Below, one piece after another: positions 1-10,597 of a DNA stretch of 64,000 nucleotides. Under the pieces are notes generated by a model. That model ran no database searches. It had not been told where the DNA came from and saw only the letters and a program-made list of their open reading frames with translations. Location of the stretch: NCBI RefSeq assembly GCF_964204865.1, contig NC_135258.1, forward strand, positions 9,291,001-9,355,000, written 5' to 3'. The position numbers and the translations under genes are program-made. Origin of the DNA: Styela clava. Taxonomy: Eukaryota; Chordata; Ascidiacea; Stolidobranchia; Styelidae. Each line of letters opens with the position of its first letter. Position 1 is the first letter of the stretch.

Positions 1-800
1 TTTCTACAGAAGGCTAATGTTGAAGGTTTATTACCAAGACCCGGGGTGTCGCAAAATTAGAATATATACGTGGAAGACAATGCCACGTAAATTGGTATAA
101 ATAGACACTTATTTAGACATGGGTAGTAAAATTCTTGCAAAATATTTGACATATGCATGTAACATTTCTGACAAACATACAACTAAGTGTTTAACTTCGC
201 GTCAACTCTTTTGTCTTGATGACTTGTGCTATTCAAAATCTATATATTCGACCTTAGTAATAAAAAGGAAATGAGAAATATGAGGTAATGACTTTTTCAC
301 CCCGAACAATTCCTGTTGTTGGATGTATATACCTGATCGACTTCCGTAAAGGCACATGCACTACGTTTTTGCAATGGGTGTTTTATATCGCATTTGCGGA
401 AAATTACCAGGCAAAAAGTATTGAAAAATGTCAAATATTTTCAGTTTACGCGCACCTACCATCGGTGCGTAGAGTTTAGGGGAGAAGTACAAGTCACCGT
501 TTCACAATATGTACTTTATTCAAAATTCTATTCTTATGTAAGTTAGAAACGTAAAATTTTTCTTTGTTACTGTTAATGTATTTGTTAGGGCCTGGTGATA
601 TAGACACATGAAAATGCAATACCGACGACCCATTTTTTATTATATTCATAATGGTGGGGAGTCTCAACGTATTATAGGTATAATAATATTTCATATATAT
701 ATTGGATTTTTCACAAGAGATTGGTGTCCCGGGAAAAGGAAAAGCACAGCACTTTCATAAGATATTTTGTCATAATGTGTTTCAAGTGGTAGAGAGTCAA
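1..800. repeat. Copy 1 of a duplicated non-coding unit
   Basis: This stretch is similar along most of its length to 2251-3125, with many substitutions and small indels. Both copies start with an 'aaggctaa' region followed by 'ggtttattaccaagaccc'. Both end near 'aatgtgtttca'. The left edge of this copy may lie outside the window. A third, shorter related piece is at about 1050-1145. ORFs inside are short and not conserved between copies, so I see no gene. It could be a segmental tandem duplication or two copies of an unclassified repeat. Confidence 0.7.
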
Positions 801-1049
801 AGAGAAGAGAAACATTCATACCCATTTCATTATACCAGTCCCTCGGCAAGGCTGGTGGTGCTGCGTTTACGACCGTTGCCTTGGATGATATGGAAATCTG
901 TAGCCTACTTCAATGAAATTATTTTTTAACGTTATAAAAAATATATATATATATATAAAATATAGCTTTTATTCAGTTTTTCCACGTGTAAACTATCATT
1001 GTAAGCTATTTATAACAGCAATGCAAAGCTTTGAACTGAAACTATTAAT

Positions 1050-1145
1050 ATCCGACGATATAGGCACGTGAAAATAAAAACAATATCGTCCCTGTTATCC
1101 ATTCAAATTGATGGTGGGTCTCAACATACTAAAGGTATATACTAT
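1050..1145. repeat. Short third copy of part of the left-edge repeat
   Basis: The words 'gatataggcacgtgaaaat' and 'tggtgggtctcaaca' correspond to the part of the larger repeat at about 593-680 and 2815-2890. It lies between the two longer copies. Nothing else supported is visible between 930 and 2250, which is AT-rich sequence with short random ORFs. Confidence 0.5.
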
Positions 1146-2250
1146 AAATTGTACTGAATATGCAGTCAGAGTTAGAATATTTGAACCATTCTCAGTGCGC
1201 ACCCAAATAATGGTCACGTGCCACTTGTTATGTATTTTTAATCAAATCGTGATAAAAAAAAAGAGGTGCACAATTTTATTTTAATGACGTCATTGTACAC
1301 TAAAAACGAATTCCACGGGAATAAATAAAAGTAATAGACTTCTAGCGAAAAATAAATCTCTAACCACTGAGAATGTGGAAGCAATTGGTCTAAGTCTAAT
1401 AGCGATTTTTTCACAACAAGAAGAAGAAAAGAAATACTAACTTGATGATCAACTCCGTGTCCAACAACAGAATAACAAAACGATCCATATATGTCGTGTC
1501 CAATAATTAGAGCCACATCTAACAAATTTGCATACGGATCTTCTTCGCAAAATATCCGAATGTTTTACCGCTTACTATAAATGAATGAAAAATTTTTTGT
1601 TCGTAGGATTTGAAACACACGACGAAGAACAGGTTCTAAAGGTTACCAATTACCATTAATTAAAAATATAAATAATAATATTACGAAATTCCGGTAGTTA
1701 TACTGAAAATCCCTTTCAAACCGTTGACCGTTTTGTAATGTGTATATAGCGTTTATGACAGCATAGTTTCCGTGAATGATTTTGCAAATTTGATTTTTTA
1801 ATGAGCTCAATTTATTTAGAATTTAAAACATTTACAAACGAAAAACATCTTTGGTTATTTTTTATACGATCACTCTATCATTGTTTTAGGGAATTTAAAA
1901 TTGTAATGTTGCCATATATAAAGTATGTGTCACTACTTCCTTGAATAAATACTACAATTGCTGGGGATGATTCCTGTGGTAAAAACAATGGAACTTATGG
2001 TGCATAATGATTACGTTCTATATTATTTAATAGGTTTTAATCATTTTTAATAGAATGGATTAAAAAATTGTTAAAGCATTGCATTTACATTTTACTTGTC
2101 TTCCAAAAAAAGAATTAATTTTTTTTACACGAATATAGATACGTAATGATAAGATTATGTGATGTTCCATCTATTTCTGGACGAACTTGTTCTATATCGA
2201 ACAAATGGGTCTTGGTAAAATGAAAATATGAGTCGTAATGATTTGCCTTT

Positions 2251-3125
2251 TTTCTACTAGAAGGCTAACGCTTAAGGTTTATTACCAAGACCCTGGTTAT
2301 CGAAAAATTAGAATATATACACGGAAGACGATGCCACATAAATTGGTATATATAATTAGACACAAATTTAGGCATTAGTGGTAAAATTCTTGAAAAATAT
2401 TTGAGATATGCATGTAACATTTCTGAGAAACATCCGACTAAAAGTTTACTTCGGGTTAACTCTTTTGCCTTGATGACTTGTGCTTTTCAAAATCTATATA
2501 TATATATTCGAAATGAAATAGTGACTTTTTCACCCAGAAAAATTCCTATTCCCGAAATTCCGCAAATGCCTAGCACGACATTTGTTTCAATGGGTGTTTT
2601 ATATCGCATCTGCGGAAAATAAACAGGCAAAAGCATTGAAAAATGTCAAATATTCTCAGATTGCGCTCACATACCATTGGTGCTTAGAGTTTAGGGGAGA
2701 AGTACGAGCCACCGTTTTAAAATATGTACTCCATTGATCATTCAAAATTCTATTCCTATGTAAGTTAGAAACTAAAAATCTTTTTTTGTTACTGTTAATG
2801 TATCTGTTAGTGCCTGGTGATTTAGACACATGAAAATGCAACACCGACCCATTTGTTATATTCATAATGGTGAGGGGTCTCAACGTATTATTTATAGGTA
2901 CTATCAAATTTACTCAGCATAGAGCCTAAGTTCCCAAGCTGTGCTCGATGGAACCCCGAGAAAATGGCTTCGCTGTGGATCAATTTTACGTATTGGTGTG
3001 AATTGCTTTTAATAACAATAAATATTTTGGATTTTTTACAAGAGCTCGGAGTCTTGGAAAAAGGCAAGGCACTGCACTTTAATAAGATATTTTGTCAAAA
3101 TGTGTTTCAGGCGGGTAGATAGTAA
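2251..3125. repeat. Copy 2 of a duplicated non-coding unit
   Basis: Direct repeat of 1-800 in the same orientation. Compared with copy 1 it carries roughly 130 extra bases at about 2895-3025. The remaining stretch up to the lectin gene at 3581 holds no feature I can support. Confidence 0.7.
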
Positions 3126-3580
3126 ACCTAGAATAATCTGTGTAATTGCGCTGAAACAGATTTTTTATTTCTAATTAAATCCAAAACAAAAAAAATATTT
3201 GGGAATTATTATTAACATGGCCTATTGGGCTACGCGTGGCGTGTTGTCTATACATAGCGAATAGTCACTGCGTTTTTCATTTGTTTCATGATTTCCGTGA
3301 AATACAATGAGAGCGTTAGAATATAAAAGGGAAGCTATTTTCAACGCAGGTTGATATTATTTTTCGATCAGCAGGTAGAACAAGTTTTGTGAGAGAACAT
3401 TTTGGGCGCAATGATAATGCAACAATCAGTCCAGAAAATTATCTTTTCCGTAGTTAGGCTCGGTTTAACAACAAAAATACTAAAAAATGTTATGTTACAT
3501 TTTAGATTGTATATCTATGCTCCTTATAATCTAAAAAAACTAAATTGAATCAATAAGTAATTTAGGTAGAGAAAATTGTG

Positions 3581-6368
3581 ATGAAGCTTTCTGTACATTT
3601 CTTGTATTTATGTTTGTTAGTGAGGGGAATAGACTTCGGGCAAGGTAAGAATGGTGACGTATAATTTATTTCACTCTTTGGATTTTAGTTATGAAGCATT
3701 TTTTTTTTTCGACAGGCGACGATTGTTTGGTTCCTGCTCTATGCAAAAACAACATCACACCAAGTTGGATAAAATTGAACATTGGGGTAGGTCAACGAAA
3801 ACAATATTTTTTATTCTATACTATCCTATGCCATCTTTAAATCGTACCCGAATACGGTATTAAAGTTTTTGCGAGATGTTCTACACCTTTGATTTAAGCA
3901 AAGCTTTATTTACGAATACTATTTTTCTGGATGTCGAAATTTTTTTTTCAATTCAATCTCTACTTTTTCGTAGTATTTTGCACAACGATAACATTTTACC
4001 TGATTAAATGTTTATACCAATTGTTGACATAATAAGCAAACAACCATTTAGCAATTTCTGTAAAATGGCATGGATGTCATGTATAAAGGTTTGGTTAACA
4101 ACTTCCCACGCCGTTTAAGCAAAATTGTTAATTCTGAGCCCCATTTCCGAAATCAGAAGATTTACAACCCCCGGGATTTTCTTAAGACTAATCATGGATG
4201 AATATTATTTTTTTGTCAGACACAGACGGCTCGTGATGAACGAATAAATGCACTGGAAAGTAAGAATTTTTTGTATATTCATCATGACATGAGTATATTT
4301 AACTTCAGTGTATTAAAAAAAAAATTAAAAATGAATCTTTTCTAGTAAACCATATATAATAATTACATAAATGTAAATTCCCATGTTGAGAACATTATAT
4401 ATATACATTATGTTATATTAACAGAAAAACGCTTGTTCTCAAGATTTTAGGTCGATCTGATAAGTGAATTCTTTTTATTTTCTTTTGTGTTAGATCGTAC
4501 ACATCACTTGGAGGTGGAAATCAAAAACTTGATGGACGTGGTGGAGCGATTGAATTCGGGGGATACACAAAATGCATCCACAACGATCAACAGTGCAAAC
4601 AGAGCAATCGACGCAACAGATGGTAGGCTTTGTGTGTTTGGCCACGAATTCTTCTCGCCTAATTATTCTGAACTCTCCTTGTTTCGATTATATTTTTGAT
4701 GCATCTTATTGAATAAAAATTCATAAGAAAAAAATATATAACATATATATATACAGTAGTGCAGTTTACAACCAGCAACAATTATTTAACGCGTTAAAGT
4801 GCAATATTTCAATTTTTACGTACTCCTTGCATTTTTTCATAAACTTATTGAGAAAATCCCTATCTATAGCAAAGCTGTGATTCAATTCCTGTTCACCCAG
4901 CAGACAATTGCCTCCATGTTAACGAAAAATTGACATTGAAAACTCTGACGTTTGTACGCCTGCATCCAAGCTCTTTCAGTGGAAATTTCGAATCCAATCT
5001 CCGATTGTGAGAAGTTCAAATTCGGACTCTCGACTCTGGTTCACGTTAAATTGATAATAATCAGCTGTTGCCCCAATACCAGAGAAAAGGCGCCGATTTT
5101 GGACTTTGATTGGGACAGAAGGCGAGCGTATTCCTAACGCCTATAGCACTTCGCGCCACCCCGCCGAGTTGAAGCTTTGCTCACATGCGATTACCTCAAT
5201 TTTGGAAACAAGGAATTACGCAACATTTACAACGCAAATTTTTAATAATCAATGATTCCTTTGCTTTTACAAAAACAGGTCATGAGACTTTTAGAGTGAC
5301 GACAAGCGAAACCAAAAGTCTATCATCTTCCGAAATTTCAACATCCTTTGTAAGAAACAACTATGGCGCAACATCTCGCGAAATTTCGACCAAAGAAACT
5401 AAGTTTACCACGACTAATGTGATACCTACAACTTTACCAAGTGAGTGCAATCTATGTAATAAATAACAGCTCGAAATATTTATTAAAATGGGTATTCAAA
5501 TACTTGTCAAATACAATTGAAAATATATATATTCATTCTAAACCAACATTGTTGATTTATTTCAAATTTTCACAGTTAATTGTGAGCTGCTTTACGATGA
5601 TAAATGCTTTTTTGGTAATGTACAATCAAGAAACACGTATACCTTAGCTGCCAGCCAATCAATGTGCGAAAGTTATGGATTCAAAATGGCTAATATATAC
5701 AACGAGGAACATTACAATAAGATTCAAACATACATCACACCTAAAATACCAAGATTGGATAATGGGGTGGCTGCATATATGTGGACTGGAATGACCTATT
5801 CTTACACGGCAAGTAAAATTTATAATTGCAATGTTAAACCGTAACAGCTACCGGTAACGAGTCGGGCCAGGGCCCAGGGGCCAGAAAAAGTAGGTTTCCA
5901 GGAGTCTTGTATATCTAAAAAGCGTTTCAAGCTCCTCCAGTATACAATATAACGCACAGACCTCACTTAGCATCACGACCCGCTGCTTCAAATTGCATTG
6001 TCAAGTTACCTTTATTTCGAATTTCTCTCATGCGATAACCCACTTAGCTGTTGCAATCTATTCGATTTTATTGAGATTTGTATCTTCCAGACAATAAATA
6101 TATGTGGGAATGGCTTAGAATTAAGTAGACTAACAGAAAGATTTTTCAAGTTGTTAGTTTGTTCTGATTTCTTCTACAGAAACAGCAAGTTTATTTGAGG
6201 TCTGGCGAAAATACAACTCTACCAGTACCACGTAAACTCATGTCAGAAAGTCAAACCGATGATTATTCCCAGATATCGACGACGTTGAGTAAACAGTCCC
6301 AGTATCGTGGAATCTTCAACTATCCTCCAAGCGAAAAGCAAAATGGATATCTTTGCGAGTGGCCTTGA
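3581..6368 (+). CDS. Secreted C-type-lectin-like protein, 7 exons
   Basis: Exons read as 3581-3644, 3716-3786, 4220-4259, 4494-4622, 5279-5440, 5576-5808 and 6180-6368, giving 295 residues in frame. The first exon is a signal peptide (MKLSVHFLYLCLLVRG). Exons 3-4 (about residues 46-100) are polar and amphipathic with leucines spaced as in a short coiled coil. Exon 5 (about residues 101-155) is a Ser/Thr-rich stalk, probably O-glycosylated. Exons 6-7 (about 156-295) look like a divergent C-type lectin domain: it opens with a cysteine pair around ELLYDDK, has SMCESYGFKMA and MWTGM, and ends YLCEWP. The usual WND and final inner cysteine pair are not evident, so calcium-dependent sugar binding is doubtful. 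Intron 6 appears to use a GC donor (ACG then GCAAGT). The stalk-plus-lectin layout suggests an oligomeric secreted recognition protein, but this is inference. Family call is moderate; exon structure is good because every junction keeps frame. Confidence 0.68.
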
Positions 6369-6540
6369 CTATCAAAGCTGTGAAGTGATAATGATATAGT
6401 AACAGCACCCTATCAGTTCAAACACTATTCGATTTAATTTTTTGTTTAATTTCATAACGAAGCGCAGAGCATACTTTACGCTTTCTTTTAATAATTTATT
6501 ATGCCATGAGCCCAGCTACTTGTTTTTTGATTACTTATAT

Positions 6541-7245
6541 CAGGGGTGTGCAAACTGCGGCCCGCGGGCCGAATACGGCCCGCAAGGAAAAAATGTTCGG
6601 CCTGCGGAAAAGTGCCAATTTTGAATGATGTACAGGCGAAACGTGTTTTTAGTTTAGTTCATCTGGGATGTGCGAGCAATTCCAATCTCTTTGCGTCGCA
6701 AAGCTTATACCAGTACCTGAGTGCCACTGTCATATAAACAAGACTAGCTTGCAAAATCCTGATGACCGCAGACACCGCTAAACGAAGACCGCAGAGATTG
6801 GTTGGACGGCGGTGGGAGGAGGCGGCAAAAGTTGACCTCTAAGAGAAAACGTAATGTACGAAAATGAGAACACACACATGAAATTCAAAACTTTTCAGTT
6901 TTTTTTTTTGCATTTTCTATTCTTTCGTTTCAACTGTTACGCTCGTATCATCGTCTTATAGCAATTTCACCAACAACACATTGTGCGTATCCGTGGGAAA
7001 CAAACGGGCCAATGGAATGGCAGATAATAATTGTAAAATGTTTTAAATCAAAACGTGGACGGCGGCGCTAGGATAATTACGCCATACTCGGTAATCTTAT
7101 AAACACGAAAAACGATATTCGAACTCGAACATTAAATTGGAATTGGACATTCCTTCTTCAAGCACTGCATTAAATTAACCTAAACATACCCATTAACCCA
7201 GTTACTTGTATCTGGCCCTCCTCTAAAAAAGGTTGCACACCCTTG
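6541..7245. mobile_element. Non-autonomous hAT element with 8-bp TSD
   Basis: The ends are CAGGGGTGTGCAA and its near inverse TTGCACACCCTTG. The flanks are perfect 8-bp duplications ACTTATAT at 6533-6540 and 7246-7253. The length is 705 bp. The left end is GC-rich (CGGCCCGCGGGCC). There is no transposase ORF. TIR sequence and TSD length fit the hAT superfamily. It sits 170 bp after the stop codon of the lectin-like gene and may lie in its 3' transcript. Confidence 0.88.
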
Positions 7246-7253
7246 ACTTATAT

Positions 7254-8101
7254 GATAAAAGGAATCTTGAGCAATGTATCAGAAACCAATATAAATCTTC
7301 GTCTTGCACTGAAATCTAGTTGGGTATCGTTTAATATGTATAACCAATGCTTAAATAAAGAATTTCCAAGGTTAGCTGGTAGGCTCTATGTGACAGTTTC
7401 TGTCGTTAGATTGATAGATCATTTGGCGAATTACCTAATATTGCTGTCATATATTGCACTTGAAATCAACTTACGGACCGTTTTGCCCTAATTCGCGTTG
7501 CTGTTATTTTTGTTGTTTTTGCCATAGTGGTCACATATTTGAGCATTTTTTTCTTGTTTAAAAAGTTTTTTGAGAGCCATTGATTAACTGTATCAACTAT
7601 TGTTTTATTTTTTCAAGGAATAAATTTGTGTGAACAAAATAAATTCCAATAAAACAATTATATGTATGATTATTTGTTAAAAGAAAAAATTAGGCGCTCC
7701 GACGGCTTGGCGTGTGGTTGGAAATATCAACAATTGACAAATTAGTTTGGCTCATGACACAATAAAGATTCATATGGAGTTGTTGTTGTAACAGCAGCGC
7801 ATACACAGTGTATATATATATATAAATATATTTTTTTTTCATCGGCAGTGACTCAAGAATCGGAAACAAACGTTTGGGACTGTACAATGTACGACTGTAC
7901 GGTTTGTAGTAGGCATTATGAAGATATTCTTCATACTCAAAGGAAGGCGTTCAAGCTGTCTGACTGCGCATGCATGCTGTAGAAACGACGGACTGAGTGT
8001 TTAAATATTAAAATATGTTACTGGTAGCTACACAATATAAATGAAATAATAACATGACGTGAAAAATATTTTAATTTAAAAATAAACTGGCACCATCTAT
8101 C
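7254..8101. other. Intergenic stretch with nothing recognised
   Basis: AT-rich sequence with short ORFs that lack coding character, a TA-rich microsatellite near 7810-7830 and a T-run near 7830. I see no gene, RNA or repeat that I can support. Confidence 0.5.
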
Positions 8102-8110
8102 ATTCGAGAC

Positions 8111-8313
8111 GGTTCCATTACATTTGAACCCACGTACATTTGAACCCATGACAATTGCACCTGTATGCTATTGCACCTATGGAATTTTTTTTGTTTTTCG
8201 GATAGTTGAACCCATACTAACCCTAACCCATGGGTTTTAGCACCCGCATATATATTAAACCCGTCGATATACACATGGGTTCAAATGTACGTGGGTTCAA
8301 ATGTACGGTCACC
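8111..8313. mobile_element. 203-bp MITE with 40-bp TIRs and 9-bp TSD
   Basis: The left TIR is 8111-8150 and the right TIR 8274-8313. The inner 32 bases of each are perfect inverted copies and the outer 8 are partly matched. Each TIR contains two near-copies of TACATTTGAACCCACG. The element is flanked by perfect 9-bp repeats ATTCGAGAC at 8102-8110 and 8314-8322. A 9-bp duplication with long TIRs fits the Mutator (MULE) superfamily. That assignment is inference; the repeat structure is directly visible. Confidence 0.9.
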
Positions 8314-8799
8314 ATTCGAGACACCTATACTTATGCTTTCTACCGAATGGGTACACAAAGCAATCAATTGACCTTAAAACTACGAGGGGTTATGATCACG
8401 TGAAGATATGAACTTAAAAAATAATACAAAAACGAGATGAAATTAAATTTTAATGTTATAAATACACGAATTGAATCTAACAAAGATACTCGATAACAAG
8501 AATTATTAAAATATATACAATTAAACTGATGAATTAAAGAGTAATTATCAATATTGTCGGCGTGAAACCATTTTTTCAAATTGACGAAAGCATAGGGCAC
8601 ACGCAGTTCTCGGACAATATCGTAAGATTTTTATAGATCTCACGCGTTTTGATAGTATAATACGCCATTCTCGCGAAAATTTGTAATAAGTATAAGTTTG
8701 ACTCTGACAAACATGAGTGTAAAATATTGGAAATTACGCAACCAATTACACTCAATCTATCACAACAAGGAGTAAATTTGAAAAATACAATGCAGTTAA

Positions 8800-10305
8800 T
8801 CAAAAGACAGTTATTTCACCTTTTTCTGGTGTAAATACGCCTTCTTCATAAAGATCGACGTAATTTTCATATGAGAGATTTGGGTCAGTCGTTTTACAAT
8901 CATTTGAGTGCATGTTGTCTAACTGATTTCTTTCGGCCTCCAATCTCTTATATTTAGTTCGAAATGCTGCCACAAAGAAAATCAAAACTATTGCTGCATA
9001 ACCCGTCATTATGTATGTAGATAAAGCCATGTCGTAAACTTTCACTTCCGAATCATCGTTAGTTGTACATTTTGAATTACCAAGTTCATCAGGAGACATC
9101 TCCCGCCCGATGGCGCTCAATACAACTACCAGCACAATGCCTTGAAGTTGACCGAACATGAATAAAATGCCGGAACTAGTGGCTTCGCCAACGGGATAAG
9201 TTGTTTCAACGGAAAGCTCGTTTCCGATTGGATAAACAGGTAGACCGAACAAGCCAAAAACCCCGCAAGATATGGCGATCGGTACCCACAGTCCTTCGCG
9301 ATTGTGCATTACAGCAAACGCGACCAGAGACAGGCAAGCTATTGTGTAACAAATTTTTGTTATCTCCAAATATCGTTTGGTTTTATCTACTATGATTCCG
9401 GCAATTGCTGCCCCGACCAATCCTGCTCCGATCATGGCTGAAGCACAAACGACTCCGGCAAAACTGGCATCATATCCCCAAGGACAAAGCATTTGGGAAA
9501 GTAAAGTTGTCAGCACACTAAACAAAGCTATGCCTCCCCCGACTGCCCATGCTAACAGCCAGTAAGGACCATTTTTGAAGAGTGCTTTAACACCCACCAC
9601 AAAAGACTCAGACGGAGTTTCTGCACTTGCCGACGGTGGGGTAGGAGGATTATTTGAACATACACCAAAGGTTGCCATGACGACTGCAAAAATACCAGGA
9701 ATACTTTCAATCCCCAACATAAAAAGCATTTTATCTGCAGTCGGGGCTAGTATGGGTGAAAGTATGTTAGCAAGCATGATTCCAAGAGGGTTGCTCATGG
9801 TAGCAACCATATTTGCAGTGGCTCGTTGGTTCTCGGGAAACCAGAGAGCTGCCAGTTTTGTTGGAGCAAACAACATGAAGGGTTGCGCAAGAGCTGCAAG
9901 TGTGGTCCCAACAAAGACCAATGGCACCCGCGCGTCTTCTGAAATTCCGTCAACGGCGCTGACAATTCTGAAAATCGATCCCAAAAAATTCAGCCAGGCA
10001 CTTAAAACAATCGATGCTCGTAGACCAAAGGTATCTAGCAACCACGTCGCTATAATTCCACAAGGAATGCCAGTTATCATGTAAACAACAGATAGTAGAT
10101 TGACAATAGCGAGTTCAATATTATAGAAGTCAGCCGTAATGTAAGCTACCGGTGCAAACGCTAGCCATTGTAAAGCATTCGATATGTTCAAAATCGCCAA
10201 AGTTGCTAGAATGACCCATCTTCTATTATAAACTTTGAATTGTTCGATCTTCGGTGGCTGACTACGTTTCTCAATTGTCGCATGAGATGTTCCGTTGGCT
10301 TCCAT
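8800..10305 (-). CDS. SLC49A3: MFS transporter, solute carrier family 49 member 3-like
   Basis: A single-exon CDS of 501 residues, close to the usual size of this family. After a polar N-terminus with RRWVILATLAILN, about 12 hydrophobic segments follow in the major-facilitator pattern, with a polar tail from about residue 435. It carries features I associate with SLC49A3 (MFSD7): NALQWLAFAPVA in segment 1, GLRASIVLSAWLNF, and the strongly conserved ALWFPENQRATANMVATMSN after segment 4. A Pro-rich loop with PPTPPSA lies midway. The gene is an integral membrane transporter, and its substrate is not well established for this paralogue (FLVCR relatives move haem or choline). Vertebrate genes of this family are split into many exons, so an intronless copy is notable. 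SLC49A3 is preferred over FLVCR1/2 by the loop motifs, but a family-level call is safer. Confidence 0.85.
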   Translation of the reverse strand: MEANGTSHATIEKRSQPPKIEQFKVYNRRWVILATLAILNISNALQWLAFAPVAYITADFYNIELAIVNLLSVVYMITGIPCGIIATWLLDTFGLRASIVLSAWLNFLGSIFRIVSAVDGISEDARVPLVFVGTTLAALAQPFMLFAPTKLAALWFPENQRATANMVATMSNPLGIMLANILSPILAPTADKMLFMLGIESIPGIFAVVMATFGVCSNNPPTPPSASAETPSESFVVGVKALFKNGPYWLLAWAVGGGIALFSVLTTLLSQMLCPWGYDASFAGVVCASAMIGAGLVGAAIAGIIVDKTKRYLEITKICYTIACLSLVAFAVMHNREGLWVPIAISCGVFGLFGLPVYPIGNELSVETTYPVGEATSSGILFMFGQLQGIVLVVVLSAIGREMSPDELGNSKCTTNDDSEVKVYDMALSTYIMTGYAAIVLIFFVAAFRTKYKRLEAERNQLDNMHSNDCKTTDPNLSYENYVDLYEEGVFTPEKGEITVF

Positions 10306-10487
10306 CCTTTATATAAATATTTATAAATGATATCTAAAGCATATAATTAACACAACATAAGAATACGCTTAGAAATACAAAATAGGCCCTAACTAAATGG
10401 ATCCTGACTTAAAATAATGTATGAATTTAGCAAATATACGTTTGAAATGCTACATATTTCACTTCTGCAATTCCTAATTATAAGATT

Positions 10488-10597
10488 GGTGCTCCTGAAG
10501 TATGCGCACCAAGATGTCGCATAACCTGAACTATAACCTGGTACACAACCTGAGTTCAGATCGTGCGCCATCTTGGTGCGCATACTTCACGAGGTCC
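10488..10597. mobile_element. 110-bp palindromic MITE, copy A
   Basis: The two ends are inverted copies of about 29 bases centred on GAAGTATGCGCACCAAGATG. The middle contains AACCTG-type words repeated in both orientations. The same element occurs at 45953-46062. No clear target-site duplication is visible at this copy. It lies about 180 bp upstream of the SLC49A3 start codon, in its likely promoter region. Confidence 0.85.

Noticed and set aside
1238-1525. 95-codon minus-strand ORF
   Set aside because: Hydrophobic low-complexity translation, no family similarity I recognise, and it lies between repeat copies in AT-rich DNA.
9575-10084. 169-codon plus-strand ORF
   Set aside because: It is the antisense shadow of the SLC49A3 coding exon.
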